Positions 45,638 to 55,272 are shown, counted from the first letter of the stretch. The stretch: 64,000 bases of DNA from Motiliproteus sp. MSK22-1 (GCF_001968815.1 NZ_MIEQ01000024.1:119519-183518); one strand, 5' to 3'. Notes: generated from the letters alone by a model not told the origin. Numbers and translations are program-made.

Positions 45638-47104
45638 ATGAAGGTCAAATCTTTCAGTTTGATCATTACATTAGTCTTGTGGCAATCGTTGGCTGCAGCT
45701 CAGGATTTACTGATTGAGCAAGCTACGGTTATCAATCCTTATACTCTGACACTGAATAAGCAAGACGTATTATTGCGGGATGACCGTATCATTAATGTTG
45801 CTGATCATATTTCGCCCCTGGAAGCTGTGAGACGGATCAACGGCAGCGGGAAATTTCTGATTCCGGGATTAACTGACAGCCATGTTCATCTTTCGATGGT
45901 TCCCGGTATTGGCATCATTGATCTAACCTCTTCGGCAAAGCAGTCTGATCTGCAACTAGCCTTCACAAAGCAGGCACCAAGAAGCTATTTATACTTTGGA
46001 GTCACTCAGGTTCTTGATTTAGTTGCCTCGCCGGAAAGCTTAGAGCTGACTCTGAAGCAACCTCTGCATCCAGATGTCTTCCATTGTGGTGCAGTGCCAA
46101 CGGTTAATGGCTACCCACTGGTTTTTTCTGAGTTATTCTCTCTGGACTTCTTTCCATATTTTGTAGCGGAAACCTCTGCTCAGGTGCCTGCTGGATACGA
46201 TCCAGCGCTGCATTCTCCTGAAGCCGCAATTACACGAATAAAGAAAGACGGTGGTCGTTGTGTCAAGGTATTTGTGGAGAATGGTTTTGGTGATCAATCC
46301 CACTGGCCGATGCCATCTTCAGCATTGCTTCAGAGAATACAGGCAGCGGCGGAAAGAGAAGGTTTGCCGATTTATGCTCATGCTAATGCCGTTGACATGC
46401 AGAAAATAGCGATTGACCTGGGGGTTGACGTGTTGGCCCATGGTATGTGGAACTGGAACCAGTACACCAATAACCCGGGTTTACCGGAAGATATAAGATA
46501 TCTTCTTGATCAGGTTGTTGAACAGGGAGTCGCATTCCAGCCAACCACACGTGTTGTCGGGGGTGTTCGAGATTTGTTTGACCGTACTGTACTGGATGAT
46601 TTATTGATGAAAAAGGTGGTTCCTGGTGAACTGTTGTCCTGGTATCGGACGGAAGATGCGCAGTGGTTTCGTGAAGAAGTGCGTCATGACGGTTTAGATA
46701 ATCTTCCTGATAACATTATTCGTAATTTATTTGAACGACGGCCTATCAGCCAGGGGAGAAGGGTTATCAAATACCTTACGGATAAAGGCCATCCGTTGCT
46801 GTTAGCCAGCGATACGCCTGGTAATCCCAGTTATGCGAACCAACCCGGACTTAATAGTTTCCTTGAATTACGAGGTATGCAACAAGCGGGTGTTGCTCTG
46901 GGGGCTATTCTTCAAGCTGCCACCATTAATAATGCACGAGTAATGGGCGTGGAAGATGATTATGGCTCCGTTTCATCAGGAAAAATTGCCAACTTATTGC
47001 TGTTAGACAAAAACCCTCTCGAAACAGTGGAAGCCTATAACAGTATCAGTCAGATCATACTGAAAGGTGAAGTGATCGAGCGGGAAACACTTCGCGCACG
47101 TTGA
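45638..47104 (+). CDS. Exported amidohydrolase-family metallohydrolase
   Basis: This 488-residue protein has a signal peptide (about 1-21, ending SLAAA) and a TIM-barrel amidohydrolase domain. Metal-site motifs are seen in order: DSHVHLS, the lysine of CVKVFVENG, YAHANA, LAHGM and ASDTPG. The C-terminal beta part closes with SSGKIANLLLLDKNPL. Members of this group include imidazolonepropionase-like and prolidase/organophosphate-type hydrolases, and the substrate cannot be named from sequence. GGAG lies 7 bases upstream of the ATG. Confidence 0.85.
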   Translation: MKVKSFSLIITLVLWQSLAAAQDLLIEQATVINPYTLTLNKQDVLLRDDRIINVADHISPLEAVRRINGSGKFLIPGLTDSHVHLSMVPGIGIIDLTSSAKQSDLQLAFTKQAPRSYLYFGVTQVLDLVASPESLELTLKQPLHPDVFHCGAVPTVNGYPLVFSELFSLDFFPYFVAETSAQVPAGYDPALHSPEAAITRIKKDGGRCVKVFVENGFGDQSHWPMPSSALLQRIQAAAEREGLPIYAHANAVDMQKIAIDLGVDVLAHGMWNWNQYTNNPGLPEDIRYLLDQVVEQGVAFQPTTRVVGGVRDLFDRTVLDDLLMKKVVPGELLSWYRTEDAQWFREEVRHDGLDNLPDNIIRNLFERRPISQGRRVIKYLTDKGHPLLLASDTPGNPSYANQPGLNSFLELRGMQQAGVALGAILQAATINNARVMGVEDDYGSVSSGKIANLLLLDKNPLETVEAYNSISQIILKGEVIERETLRAR

Positions 47105-47207
47105 GCGGTTAGTCCAGTATTTTTGTGGGTATAAAAGAGGGCTTAAACGGAACGCACAGCAAAGCTTATCTGAGAAAAAGTTACTCTGATCGTTGTTAGT
47201 TTCCAGT

Positions 47208-47229
47208 TACAGGGGGGAGCCCCCCTGTA
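47208..47229. terminator. GC-rich hairpin after the amidohydrolase gene
   Basis: TACAGGGGGG and CCCCCCTGTA are a perfect 10-base inverted repeat with a 2-base centre between convergent genes. No U-tract is visible, so termination would depend on the stem alone. Confidence 0.5.
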
Positions 47230-47328
47230 GCCGGTATCTAAGAGTTGTCTGAATACTCCTCAGTCAAGAGTCCATCAGGTTTTAAAGATTGTCGTTTCGT
47301 TGCTGAAAGTCAGTTTATATTGCCAGAT

Positions 47329-47823
47329 TTACTGTGGCTTCGAGAGTGCTTCTGTCATTTTCCCTAAAAGCGTCTTCAGCATTTTTTGCTCCTCTTGGGA
47401 GAGACATTCAAGGGCTTTATTCTGAGTGGCCACATGTTTAGGCAGTATTTCTTCAATCAAGGCTTTTCCTTCGTCGGATAGCACCACCATCATCGCCCGC
47501 CGGTCCGTTGAATGAGGCTTTCGGTTAATCAACCCTGCTTTTTGTAAACGATCCAAACGTGCTGTCATACCTCCAGAGCTTATCATTGTTGAGTTATAGA
47601 GTTCTGTCGGCATCAATGCAAAGGGCTCTCCGGCACGGCGGAGCGTGGCGAGTACGTCGAACTCACCGGGCTTGAGGCCGTGGTCGGCAAAGTTCGGTGC
47701 CATATGATCCTTCATCAGAATATGAGCCAACTCGGACAGTCGGCCAATAATCAACATGGACTGCACGTCCAATTCAGGGATTTCTTTCGCCCATTGTGAG
47801 GCGGCGGTTTGTGCGCGGTCCAT
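47329..47823 (-). CDS. MarR-family transcriptional regulator
   Basis: This 164-residue winged-helix regulator shows the family core GLKPGEFDVLATLRRAG, SGGMTARLDRLQKAGLINR and the wing DRRAMMVVLSDEGKAL. ATG 47823 has GGAG 5-6 bases upstream; the longer frame to 47859 has no ribosome site. It is divergent from the EamA transporter gene, with a palindrome overlapping that gene's promoter at 48001-48029, so it probably represses the transporter. Confidence 0.92.
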   Translation of the reverse strand: MDRAQTAASQWAKEIPELDVQSMLIIGRLSELAHILMKDHMAPNFADHGLKPGEFDVLATLRRAGEPFALMPTELYNSTMISSGGMTARLDRLQKAGLINRKPHSTDRRAMMVVLSDEGKALIEEILPKHVATQNKALECLSQEEQKMLKTLLGKMTEALSKPQ

Positions 47824-48000
47824 TTTTTCTCCATCAACATAAGAATCTCTGACTATCAAAATCCGATCGGACTGACACCCAGAGTCAGCAGGTCTCTTGG
47901 TTCGAACCTCTGAGTGAAAAATACCCTAAAAAAGCAAGCCTTTAAACCAAGAATCTCGAAACAGACAATCTTACTGAAAAATATCTTTTATAAATGATTC

Positions 48001-48029
48001 TTGACACAAAGTATCTTTGCATTAAGATA
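48001..48029 (+). promoter_or_regulatory. Sigma-70 promoter overlapped by a MarR-type operator
   Basis: TTGACA (48001-48006), 16 bases, then TAAGAT (48023-48028) form a strong promoter for the EamA gene. The palindrome TATCTT-TGCATT-AAGATA (48012-48029) covers the spacer and -10 element, a classic repression geometry. TATCTT-N6-AAGATA resembles known MarR-family sites. Confidence 0.7.
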
Positions 48030-48076
48030 AATATCAAGTTTTGATGATCAGTATTGTTTTACTCGGAGATAACCTG

Positions 48077-49117
48077 ATGAGTGCTAGAGCTTTGACAGCA
48101 AATAATCCAATGCCGAGTGCTTCGAAAAAGGCTGGCAGACAATGGCAGGCGTTGATATTACTGCTGATGGTTGGGTTGCTGCTTGGAACCGCCACTATTT
48201 TTCCCAAACTGGCTCCCTTATACGGTTGGCCACCTGTTGCACTTTTATTGTGGTCTATGTTGGGTGGTGGGCTGCTTCAGGGAGTTTCACTGTTTTTAGC
48301 AAAGAATCGACTAAATCTGTCTCGATCAGTCATTGCCTACATGACGATATCCGGTTTTTTATATGCTGTGCCTAACCTAATAACCTATGGGGCAGTCCAG
48401 CACGTGGGAGCAGGTTTTATGGCGCTGTGCTTCGCTTTTACGCTGGTGGTAACCTACAGTTTTTCTCTTATATTGAAGATGGAGAAACCCAATGTTCTGC
48501 GAATAGCCGGAGTGGTTATCGGTTTACTGGGGGCAGTTGTATTAGCTACAGATGGAGGGATTTTTAGCGGTCAGATCAATAAGTGGATTTTTATTGCAAT
48601 GAGCACACCGTTTATTATCAGCGTTGCAAATATCTACCGTACCCTTTCCTGGCCTGACCAGACCGGTTCCGGGCAGCTATCATCAGGAATGATGGTTTTT
48701 GGTGCGTTAACGGTTAGTATTGTAACTCTGTCGGCTGATATAGATGTGGCTCCTGAGGTCTGGACACCCGGGGCGACACTGCTGTTAGCCTCGCAAATCC
48801 TGATATTTGCCATTCTCTATAACCTCTACTTTCGGTTGCAAAAATTGGCTGGGCCCGTTTATCTCAGTCAAATTGGTTCAGTTGCTGCTGTGGTTGGAGT
48901 TTTTTTAGCCTGGTTACTCGTTAATGAAGTTCCAAGTATTATGAAGCTGGCAGCCACCGTTATGATTGTTGGTGGAGTGTTCTGTGTCAGCAGAATGCCT
49001 AAGGCACCTTCGAGTAAGTCGAGTATGGACTCGACTGACAGGATTTCCAGTAGCTGTGACTCAATAGCTGATAGTCATCGGGCTTTAAATCCGGTAACAA
49101 GAACAACCACTGGATAA
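48077..49117 (+). CDS. EamA/DMT-family inner-membrane transporter
   Basis: This 346-residue protein has about ten membrane helices in two EamA repeats, for example LILLLMVGLLLGTATIF and VVIGLLGAVVLATDGGIF. Family members export amino acids, metabolites or drugs; the substrate is unknown. The C-terminal 30 residues are Ser/Thr-rich and hydrophilic. ATG 48077 has GGAG about 9 bases upstream and was preferred over the ATG at 48041, which would fall very close to the promoter. Divergent marR and an operator over its promoter suggest induction by a small toxic compound. Confidence 0.88.
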   Translation: MSARALTANNPMPSASKKAGRQWQALILLLMVGLLLGTATIFPKLAPLYGWPPVALLLWSMLGGGLLQGVSLFLAKNRLNLSRSVIAYMTISGFLYAVPNLITYGAVQHVGAGFMALCFAFTLVVTYSFSLILKMEKPNVLRIAGVVIGLLGAVVLATDGGIFSGQINKWIFIAMSTPFIISVANIYRTLSWPDQTGSGQLSSGMMVFGALTVSIVTLSADIDVAPEVWTPGATLLLASQILIFAILYNLYFRLQKLAGPVYLSQIGSVAAVVGVFLAWLLVNEVPSIMKLAATVMIVGGVFCVSRMPKAPSSKSSMDSTDRISSSCDSIADSHRALNPVTRTTTG

Positions 49118-49262
49118 ATCAGACTAAACAGTCAAGTTTATAACCGGCTAAAACAGGGCCTCTAACGGAAGGGCAGGGATAGGGTTGGCATCAGTTTATA
49201 CTGACAATTTGACTATTTCCCTGCTCTCTATATGAGCTGATCCCTGTACCCGTTGGTACTTT

Positions 49263-50123
49263 TTAGCACTCAGGCTTTAATTGAAGTACTTTATCTATAT
49301 CCGCTGCTGTATGGCGCTCCTGAACTATTTCCCAAGGTTCTCCCCAGCTTCGATTCACAATTCGTCCGCGCTGTACTGCCGGACGTTGCAATACTTCTTC
49401 AGCCCAGCGAAGGACATTTTGGTAGCTATTTGCATCCAGGAATTCAGCCGCTTCATACAGGGTTCCAAGTACCAGATTTCCATACCAGGGCCAGATAGCA
49501 ATATCCGCAATGCTGTATTCCTTACCTGCAATAAATCGATTTGAGGCCAGTTGCTTATCCAGCAGGTCCAGCTGACGCTTTACTTCCATAGTAAAACGGT
49601 TAATTGCATATTCAATTTTTACTGGCGCGTAAGCGTAGAAGTGGCCAAAACCACCACCCAGATATGGAGCTGATCCCTGCAACCAAAACAACCAGTTAAG
49701 TGCTTCAGTACGCTCAGCCAGTTGTGTTGGCAATAGGTGGTTAAATTTTTCTGCCAGATACAGCAAAATGGCACCTGACTCAAAAACCCTGACAGGCTTT
49801 TCGCCTGAACAGTCGAGCAGCGCTGGAATTTTGGAGTTTGGGTTAATATCCACAAACCCTGTAGAAAACTGATCCCCTTCTCCAATCTGAATGAGGTAAG
49901 CGTCGTATTCAGCACCTGATTCGCTTAATGCCAACAGCTCCTCAAGCATGATGGTTACTTTTTGACCATTCGGCGTGCCCATTGAATACAGTTGGAGTGG
50001 GTGATTTCCTTTAGGTAGCGTTACTTCATGGGTCGCTCCAGCAACAGGACGATTTGTCTTTGCCCAGGTACCGCCGCTTTCGCTATCATATGTCCAGACG
50101 CTTGGTGTAACGTAGTCGTTCAT
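49263..50123 (-). CDS. yghU: Glutathione transferase-like disulfide reductase (YghU type)
   Basis: This 286-residue protein matches E. coli YghU throughout: NRPVAGATHE, HPLQLYSMGTPNGQKVTIMLEE, NPNSKIPAL, RVFESGAILLYLAEKF, GGGFGHFYAYAPVKIEYAINRF and RGRIVNRSWG. YghU binds two glutathiones and reduces organic hydroperoxides or disulfides in the cytoplasm. Three consecutive ATGs are present; I chose the third (50123) because GAGGA touches the first but is properly spaced from the third. It is divergent from a TetR gene with three operator palindromes. Confidence 0.93.
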   Translation of the reverse strand: MNDYVTPSVWTYDSESGGTWAKTNRPVAGATHEVTLPKGNHPLQLYSMGTPNGQKVTIMLEELLALSESGAEYDAYLIQIGEGDQFSTGFVDINPNSKIPALLDCSGEKPVRVFESGAILLYLAEKFNHLLPTQLAERTEALNWLFWLQGSAPYLGGGFGHFYAYAPVKIEYAINRFTMEVKRQLDLLDKQLASNRFIAGKEYSIADIAIWPWYGNLVLGTLYEAAEFLDANSYQNVLRWAEEVLQRPAVQRGRIVNRSWGEPWEIVQERHTAADIDKVLQLKPEC

Positions 50124-50421
50124 CATCATTCCTCATTAAAATGCACAGATAGCACCCACTTTGCACAGCTGTTTTCCCTTGTTGCTCCAAGGCAAATCCA
50201 GGCGGGGTACATTATCCCGATAAATCGTTCTTCTCCCGAGTTTGTTACTTAGTCCAATCCGGTTCAGCTCCCCGCAGATCAAATATTGCTCCGAATCTCT
50301 TTAAATTCCGGTGATTTTTAAACCGGCTGCTTTTTTCCGATGGTCTCTCAAGGGGGCTGGAGACCATCCAACGGTTATTATCATTAGAGTTTTCCCTGCC
50401 TGTTAAACGGCTTCTCTCTGA

Positions 50422-50496
50422 TTGAACGATCGTTCAAAAAGACTATCCTAACTGGACCTGAACGATCGTTCAAGATAAAATTGAGCGATCGTTCAA
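50422..50496. promoter_or_regulatory. Three palindromic TetR-type operators
   Basis: TTGAACGATCGTTCAA at 50422-50437, TGAACGATCGTTCA at 50459-50472 and TTGAGCGATCGTTCAA at 50481-50496 share the core GAACGATCGTTC; the third has one mismatch. Centre spacings are 36 and 23 bp. They lie directly upstream of the tetR gene at 50519 and in the control region of yghU, so autoregulation plus yghU control is likely. Confidence 0.8.
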
Positions 50497-50518
50497 ATTG
50501 AGTTTTTGAGAGTGCTCT

Positions 50519-51100
50519 ATGGTTAAAACTGCAAAGCACAACCGTCAGGAGGTAATTCAAAAGGCCACCGACCTTTTCTGGGAAAAAGGTTTCCACGCAA
50601 CTTCTATGCGCAATCTTCAAGATTTTGTTGATATGCGGCCCGGCAGTATTTACGCCAGTTTTGGAAGTAAAGAGGGGTTATTCAAAGAGGTACTGAAGTG
50701 TTATGCCAATGCCAGTGCTGCACGATTAGAGGCTTGTATTGAGGCCTCTTCATCACCACTCGAAGCACTGAGAACCTTCTTTAACCTGGCTGTTATTGAT
50801 TGCCGTGAACCTTCATCGGGCGGTATGTGTATGCTGGTTAAGACAATCTCTGAACTCACTGATGAGAATGCGGATCTGCAGATTGAAGCAAAGCAGCTAT
50901 TAGGCATCGTTGAGGATGGATTTGCAGTTTTACTTGATCAGGCTAGTGCATGTGGAGAGCTTGATAGCTCAAAAGATCCGAGACGATTAGCGCGTTTTTT
51001 GCAAATGCAATTGATGGGGATTCGGGCCTATGCGCTGGCTAATGATGAAACTGAACAGGTTAATGAATTAATCGAAGACGTTTTTTCCAGTTTGCGGTAA
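50519..51100 (+). CDS. TetR-family regulator divergent from yghU
   Basis: This 193-residue repressor has the helix-turn-helix at about 8-55 (VIQKATDLFWEKGFHATSMRNL, RPGSIYASFGSKEGLF) and a C-terminal domain with several Cys residues (CREPSSGGMCML), the GC-ML pattern common in thiol- or electrophile-responsive TetR proteins. Three palindromes lie 22-97 bases upstream. Position and palindromes suggest control of yghU and its own gene by electrophiles, which is an inference. Confidence 0.9.
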   Translation: MVKTAKHNRQEVIQKATDLFWEKGFHATSMRNLQDFVDMRPGSIYASFGSKEGLFKEVLKCYANASAARLEACIEASSSPLEALRTFFNLAVIDCREPSSGGMCMLVKTISELTDENADLQIEAKQLLGIVEDGFAVLLDQASACGELDSSKDPRRLARFLQMQLMGIRAYALANDETEQVNELIEDVFSSLR

Positions 51101-51186
51101 TCTCAACGCTCTACTGCTGAACCCCGATTGGCTTTATCCTCTGCACCTCTTTCCCGTCGATATCTGAAATATTTGAGAGAATGTCT

Positions 51187-51765
51187 CTATTTAAGGATTC
51201 CATTTTCAACTGCTTGTTCTAGTTTTTGTTCCAGTGAATCCCAAAGTGCTTCGCTGCCCTTGGCTATGCGCTTGTTAACAGAAAGAACCATTTCTTTGGA
51301 GATATTGTTCTCCTTCCAGCTATGCCCGTTCCCATGCAGGTTATGCAATAGAGGAGGGACTCTGTCGATGGCTTTGGCATACTTCGCATCTGCCGTTTCA
51401 CCGGCTTCGAATTCGTACCAGAGGGCCATATATTCTTCTGATTCACCTTTAGGAAGTATGTCTAGAATTCGCTTAAGACCATCAGCTTCCTGGGATTTTA
51501 GCTCCTTAGTTTCACTTGCGTAGATAATTGTATCTCCGGCATCTATCTCGCCCAGGTCGTGTATCAGCAGCATTTTTATAACGCGGTCAATATTGATCTC
51601 TTGATTGGCATAGTCCTTGAGCATCAATGCTGAAAGGCAAACATGCCAGCTATGTTCAGCAGAGTTTTCATAGCGATCAAGGCCCACAGGGCGGGTTTTT
51701 CGCTCAACATCTTTGAGTTTTTCTATTTCTACAATGAACTTTAAGATCTGTTCCATTGAATTCAT
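51187..51765 (-). CDS. HD-domain phosphohydrolase (YfbR/HDDC2-like)
   Basis: This 192-residue cytosolic protein carries the HD metal-site series: RYENSAEHSWHV (H38), LLIHDLGEIDAGD (H69-D70) and a later D in AKAIDRVPPLL. This pattern is shared with 5'-deoxynucleotidases such as YfbR and the HDDC2 family, which hydrolyse nucleoside monophosphates. The exact substrate is not certain. AGGAG lies 6 bases upstream of the ATG. It follows the cpdA-like gene by 89 bases on the same strand. Confidence 0.85.
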   Translation of the reverse strand: MNSMEQILKFIVEIEKLKDVERKTRPVGLDRYENSAEHSWHVCLSALMLKDYANQEINIDRVIKMLLIHDLGEIDAGDTIIYASETKELKSQEADGLKRILDILPKGESEEYMALWYEFEAGETADAKYAKAIDRVPPLLHNLHGNGHSWKENNISKEMVLSVNKRIAKGSEALWDSLEQKLEQAVENGILK

Positions 51766-51854
51766 TATAGGCTCCTAGATAAAGATTCCAGATGGTGTCC
51801 ATTGTAGAACCTTTACTGAATGGTTGAAATAAAGTCCTGCGACACAGGTTTTCA

Positions 51855-52670
51855 CTAACTCGGCGGTAACGGGACTCCTTCACTCAGGCCTCGGGGGTGA
51901 TGTCCGATAAAACAGAGGTGGGAGATCAGGCCGGTTTCTTCCTGCCAATTGAACAGCCGATAGACCGAAGGTTCGAATACCGGGTCCAGGTCATCAACAT
52001 CCTTAAGCATCAGATCATAAGAAAACGCGCTGCTGCCCGTTATAAAAAGTACAGTTCTGTGCCAGCTAATCACCACATCCCGATGAACGTGCCCACAGGC
52101 GACTCCCTTAACTTGTGGGTGCTGTTCTATTATTTTTCCAAGCGTTTCGCCGTTTGTGCACATCATCCGATCTACATAGGGGCTGCCAATTTTATTGGGT
52201 GGATGGTGAAGAAAGACCAGTGCAGGGATCTCGGGTTGTTGAGCTAATTGTTCGTCCACCCACTTCAAACGTTCATCGCACAAAAGGCCTGTATGAGTAC
52301 CTGGATTAAGGCTATCCAGCGCAATGATACGCATGGAATACTGCTCAAGGGTGTAGTTAAGAAAAGGGCTGTTGGTTTGTAAATACTGATGTTCCGCAAA
52401 AATCTTCCGTAACTGTTGCCGGTGATCGTGATTACCGGGCACGATGTAGTAGGGCATCGTTAGTGTGTCCAGTACCTTTTTGGCTCGAAGATAATCATCT
52501 GGGTGGCCGTGGTTAGAAATATCTCCAGTTACCATAACGATTGTTGGTAGATTCTCTGAGTGATTAATTTCATTCACCGCATCTACCAATCGGTCGAGTA
52601 AATCGATAGGTCCGGATGTCGTTTCTATGACCCGTCCTACGTGCAGATCTGTAATTTGCGCTATTAGCAC
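51855..52670 (-). CDS. cpdA: 3',5'-cyclic AMP phosphodiesterase-like metallophosphoesterase
   Basis: This 271-residue protein has the binuclear phosphoesterase motifs in order: D8-x-H10, GD50, GNHD (79-82), the histidine of VFLHHPP and GHVH. These and the length match CpdA, which hydrolyses cAMP and so tunes CRP signalling. The start is a GTG with GGAGG 4 bases upstream. It is divergent from the MocR-type gene. Other substrates in this family (for example 2',3'-cNMP) cannot be excluded. Confidence 0.87.
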   Translation of the reverse strand: MLIAQITDLHVGRVIETTSGPIDLLDRLVDAVNEINHSENLPTIVMVTGDISNHGHPDDYLRAKKVLDTLTMPYYIVPGNHDHRQQLRKIFAEHQYLQTNSPFLNYTLEQYSMRIIALDSLNPGTHTGLLCDERLKWVDEQLAQQPEIPALVFLHHPPNKIGSPYVDRMMCTNGETLGKIIEQHPQVKGVACGHVHRDVVISWHRTVLFITGSSAFSYDLMLKDVDDLDPVFEPSVYRLFNWQEETGLISHLCFIGHHPRGLSEGVPLPPS

Positions 52671-52858
52671 GCTACCTCCAGTGAGATTTTATTCTATGTT
52701 ACAGAATTGTCGAAAGTACTCGCTTTGAGCATTCTTCAGATAGCAGTTAAGAATACTAGCTCTTTTTTGGTTCTGGCTTTACAGCCATATTTGTCAGTAT
52801 AGTAAGTCCAATTTTTACAGCACCTTAACTGATTTACCCGACTGAAGAGGCCATATGT

Positions 52859-54358
52859 ATGTCGAAGCAATCCCGGGGTGCCCTGTTGGCAATGATCAAT
52901 TTGGATGCTGAATCTAATGTGCCAAAGTTTCGCCAGCTTGGTTCTCAGATTCGACAAGCCATTCTCAAAGAAGAGTTGGTCCCCGGGAGTCGGCTTCCAT
53001 CTACAAGAGAGTTGGCGCGTGAGTTAAGTATTTCACGCTTAACGGTCCAAAATACTTATGAGCAACTCATTTCTGAAGGATACCTGGAAGCCTCCGTCGG
53101 CTCGGGCAGTTTTGTAAAGCCTATACGTTCTAATGATCAACAACCGAGGCGGCCGAGTAATAATCAAGAACAAGGTGTGATACAGAACAACTGCACACTG
53201 TCCAGGCGCAGTCAACGGTTGAGTGCGAGTCCCAAGATTGATCATCAGGTGCCCCGCGCATTTGACGGCAGTATTCCCGCACTTGATCGATTCCCCATTA
53301 AGGTGTGGAATAAAATATATAGCAGACACTGTCGCCGGGCCCAGCGAGAGTTACTTTGCTATGGAGATTCAGCCGGATACTACCCGTTACGTCAGTCCAT
53401 CGCTGACTATCTGAGGGATGCCCGAGGAGTCCACTGTAGTCCTGAACAAGTTCTGGTGGTTAGCGGTGCTCAGCAGGCTTTTTGTTTATCGACCTGGGCC
53501 TTGTTAGATCCAGGCGAACCTGCCTGGGTTGAAGATCCGGGACACATTTCTGGCCGCGATGCGTTATTTGGCGCAGGTGCAAAGCTGGTTCCGGTTCCGG
53601 TGGATGAAGAGGGGATAAGTATACAGGAGGGCGTAAGGCGCGAAACAAGTCCCAAATTGATTATGGTGACTCCTTCTCACCAGCACCCGCTGGGCACTAC
53701 AACCAGTTTGTCCCGACGGCTTGACCTGTTGGACTTTGCCAACAAAGCGGGTTCGTGGCTTATTGAGGATGACTACGACAGTGAGTTTCGATTTGTGGGT
53801 CGTCCGCTGGCTGCCATGCAGGGGATTGATCCTTACCAGCAAGTGATCTATGTGGGGACTTTCAGTAAGGTATTGTTTCCTTCATTAAGGCTTGCCTATG
53901 TCGTGGTTCCCAAAGCTCTAATCAATACATTCACGGCAGTAAACGGAGTGCTTGATCGCGCGGCGCCAACGTTACCTCAGGCCGTGTTAAGCGACTTTAT
54001 CGATGAAGGCCATTTTACTCAACATATCCGTCGAATGAGGAACCTCTATGCTGAGCGGCAGCAGTCTCTGTTGGAAGTACTGGCAGCTGAGCTCGGGGAT
54101 TTGTTGCGTCCTGAAGCAACAGACTCCGGGATGCACTTGATGGCATGGCTCCCGGAATGTCTGGATGATAAAAAGGTATCAGCGGCGGCGGCTCAAAAGG
54201 GTGTGGATGTACAGCCCTTGTCTATCTATTGTGTTAAGGAATCCCGGCCGCCTGGTTTATTGCTGGGGTTCAGTTGTATTGGTCAGGATGACATGACCTC
54301 AGCAGCCAGAATTCTAGCTGTGGTTATCCGGGAACAGTTGGCAGCTTTATCTGGCTGA
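52859..54358 (+). CDS. MocR-type regulator (GntR domain fused to aminotransferase-like domain)
   Basis: This 499-residue protein has an N-terminal GntR winged helix (about 20-90: LGSQIRQAILKEELVPGSRLPSTRE in pieces, TVQNTYEQL) joined through a Gln/Asn-rich linker to a fold-type I PLP domain. The cofactor lysine is K337 in GTFSKVLFPSLRLAY, with IEDDYDSEFRF upstream. Family members such as PdxR, GabR and TauR sense PLP plus an amine. None of the usual targets (pdxST, gabTD, tau) is adjacent, so its role is open. Confidence 0.92.
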   Translation: MSKQSRGALLAMINLDAESNVPKFRQLGSQIRQAILKEELVPGSRLPSTRELARELSISRLTVQNTYEQLISEGYLEASVGSGSFVKPIRSNDQQPRRPSNNQEQGVIQNNCTLSRRSQRLSASPKIDHQVPRAFDGSIPALDRFPIKVWNKIYSRHCRRAQRELLCYGDSAGYYPLRQSIADYLRDARGVHCSPEQVLVVSGAQQAFCLSTWALLDPGEPAWVEDPGHISGRDALFGAGAKLVPVPVDEEGISIQEGVRRETSPKLIMVTPSHQHPLGTTTSLSRRLDLLDFANKAGSWLIEDDYDSEFRFVGRPLAAMQGIDPYQQVIYVGTFSKVLFPSLRLAYVVVPKALINTFTAVNGVLDRAAPTLPQAVLSDFIDEGHFTQHIRRMRNLYAERQQSLLEVLAAELGDLLRPEATDSGMHLMAWLPECLDDKKVSAAAAQKGVDVQPLSIYCVKESRPPGLLLGFSCIGQDDMTSAARILAVVIREQLAALSG

Positions 54359-54484
54359 GATAACCCCTGAGAAAGTCCGGTTAGCGGAACATAGACGATG
54401 ATGCTTAGCTAGATTGTTGATTTATAATTACTTTAGATGGATTATAGCTAGCGTATGATTCAATAAATAAATGGATGATAGTGA

Positions 54485-54559
54485 GGGAATCTACGAACAG
54501 GTCCATTGTTCCTTTGCCGCAAGGCTTGCTCGGAACATAATGGACTTTTCGCAGCTTTC
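54485..54559. repeat. Dispersed intergenic repeat, copy 5 (full palindrome)
   Basis: Left arm GGGAATCTACGAACAG then GTCCATTGTTCC, right arm GGAACATAATGGAC then TTTTCGCAGCTTTC; the arms pair imperfectly over about 28 bases around a 19-base centre. It lies directly before the DUF3592 gene. Confidence 0.7.
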
Positions 54560-54573
54560 TTTAAGGAGTTGGT

Positions 54574-55272
54574 ATGAAAGCTGTTTCAATAATAAAGTAT
54601 GTTTTCACCCTGATTGGCCTTGGTATGTTGGTTGGGGCATTCTTCTTGTATCAGAGTACAAATGAATTCTTAAAAGATGCTTTAACAACGGAGGGTACCG
54701 TTGTTGAGCTGATTCGCTCAAGGTCAACGGACTCTACGACCTATCGGCCTGTTGTCAGGTTTATAACCCGGGGCGGTTCAGCCGTTGAATTTACCTCATC
54801 AGCAGGGAGCAATCCGCCAAGTTACTCTACGGGCGAGACGGTTGAAGTCTTGTTTCATGAGTCATCCCCTGAAAATGCCAAAATAAATGGATTCTTTTCC
54901 CTCTGGGGTGGTGCCGTTATTTTAGGGGGGATGGGGGCAGTGTTCTTTCTAGTCGGACTTTCAATACTTTTATTTAAAAGACGACATAAACATAAAATTG
55001 AGCAGCTGCAAAAGACCGGGGTGCCGATCAAAGCGAAGTTTATCAGTGTTGATCGAAACAGGTCTGTCAGAGTTAACGGTCGTAGTCCCTATAAAATCTG
55101 TGCCCAATGGAAAAACCCGGCAACATCAGAGATACATATATTTGAGAGTGAAAATATCTGGTTTGATCCGACAAATCATATCAATGTTGAAGAACTAACG
55201 GTTTTAATTGAAAGAAGTAATCCCAAAAAGTATCACGTTGATATCTCTTTTTTGCCTAAGGTTGCATCCTGA
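54574..55272 (+). CDS. DUF3592-type membrane protein
   Basis: This 232-residue protein has a membrane helix at 8-28, an extracytoplasmic beta-rich DUF3592-like segment (EGTVVELIRSRS through YSTGETVEVLFHESSPENAKIN), a second helix (about 110-130) and a basic cytosolic part that begins a second DUF3592-like unit. AAGGAG lies 6 bases upstream of the ATG. Its function is unknown. Beyond the TGA at 55270 the same frame stays open for 39 codons with protein-like sequence, discussed in the findings. Confidence 0.75.
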   Translation: MKAVSIIKYVFTLIGLGMLVGAFFLYQSTNEFLKDALTTEGTVVELIRSRSTDSTTYRPVVRFITRGGSAVEFTSSAGSNPPSYSTGETVEVLFHESSPENAKINGFFSLWGGAVILGGMGAVFFLVGLSILLFKRRHKHKIEQLQKTGVPIKAKFISVDRNRSVRVNGRSPYKICAQWKNPATSEIHIFESENIWFDPTNHINVEELTVLIERSNPKKYHVDISFLPKVAS

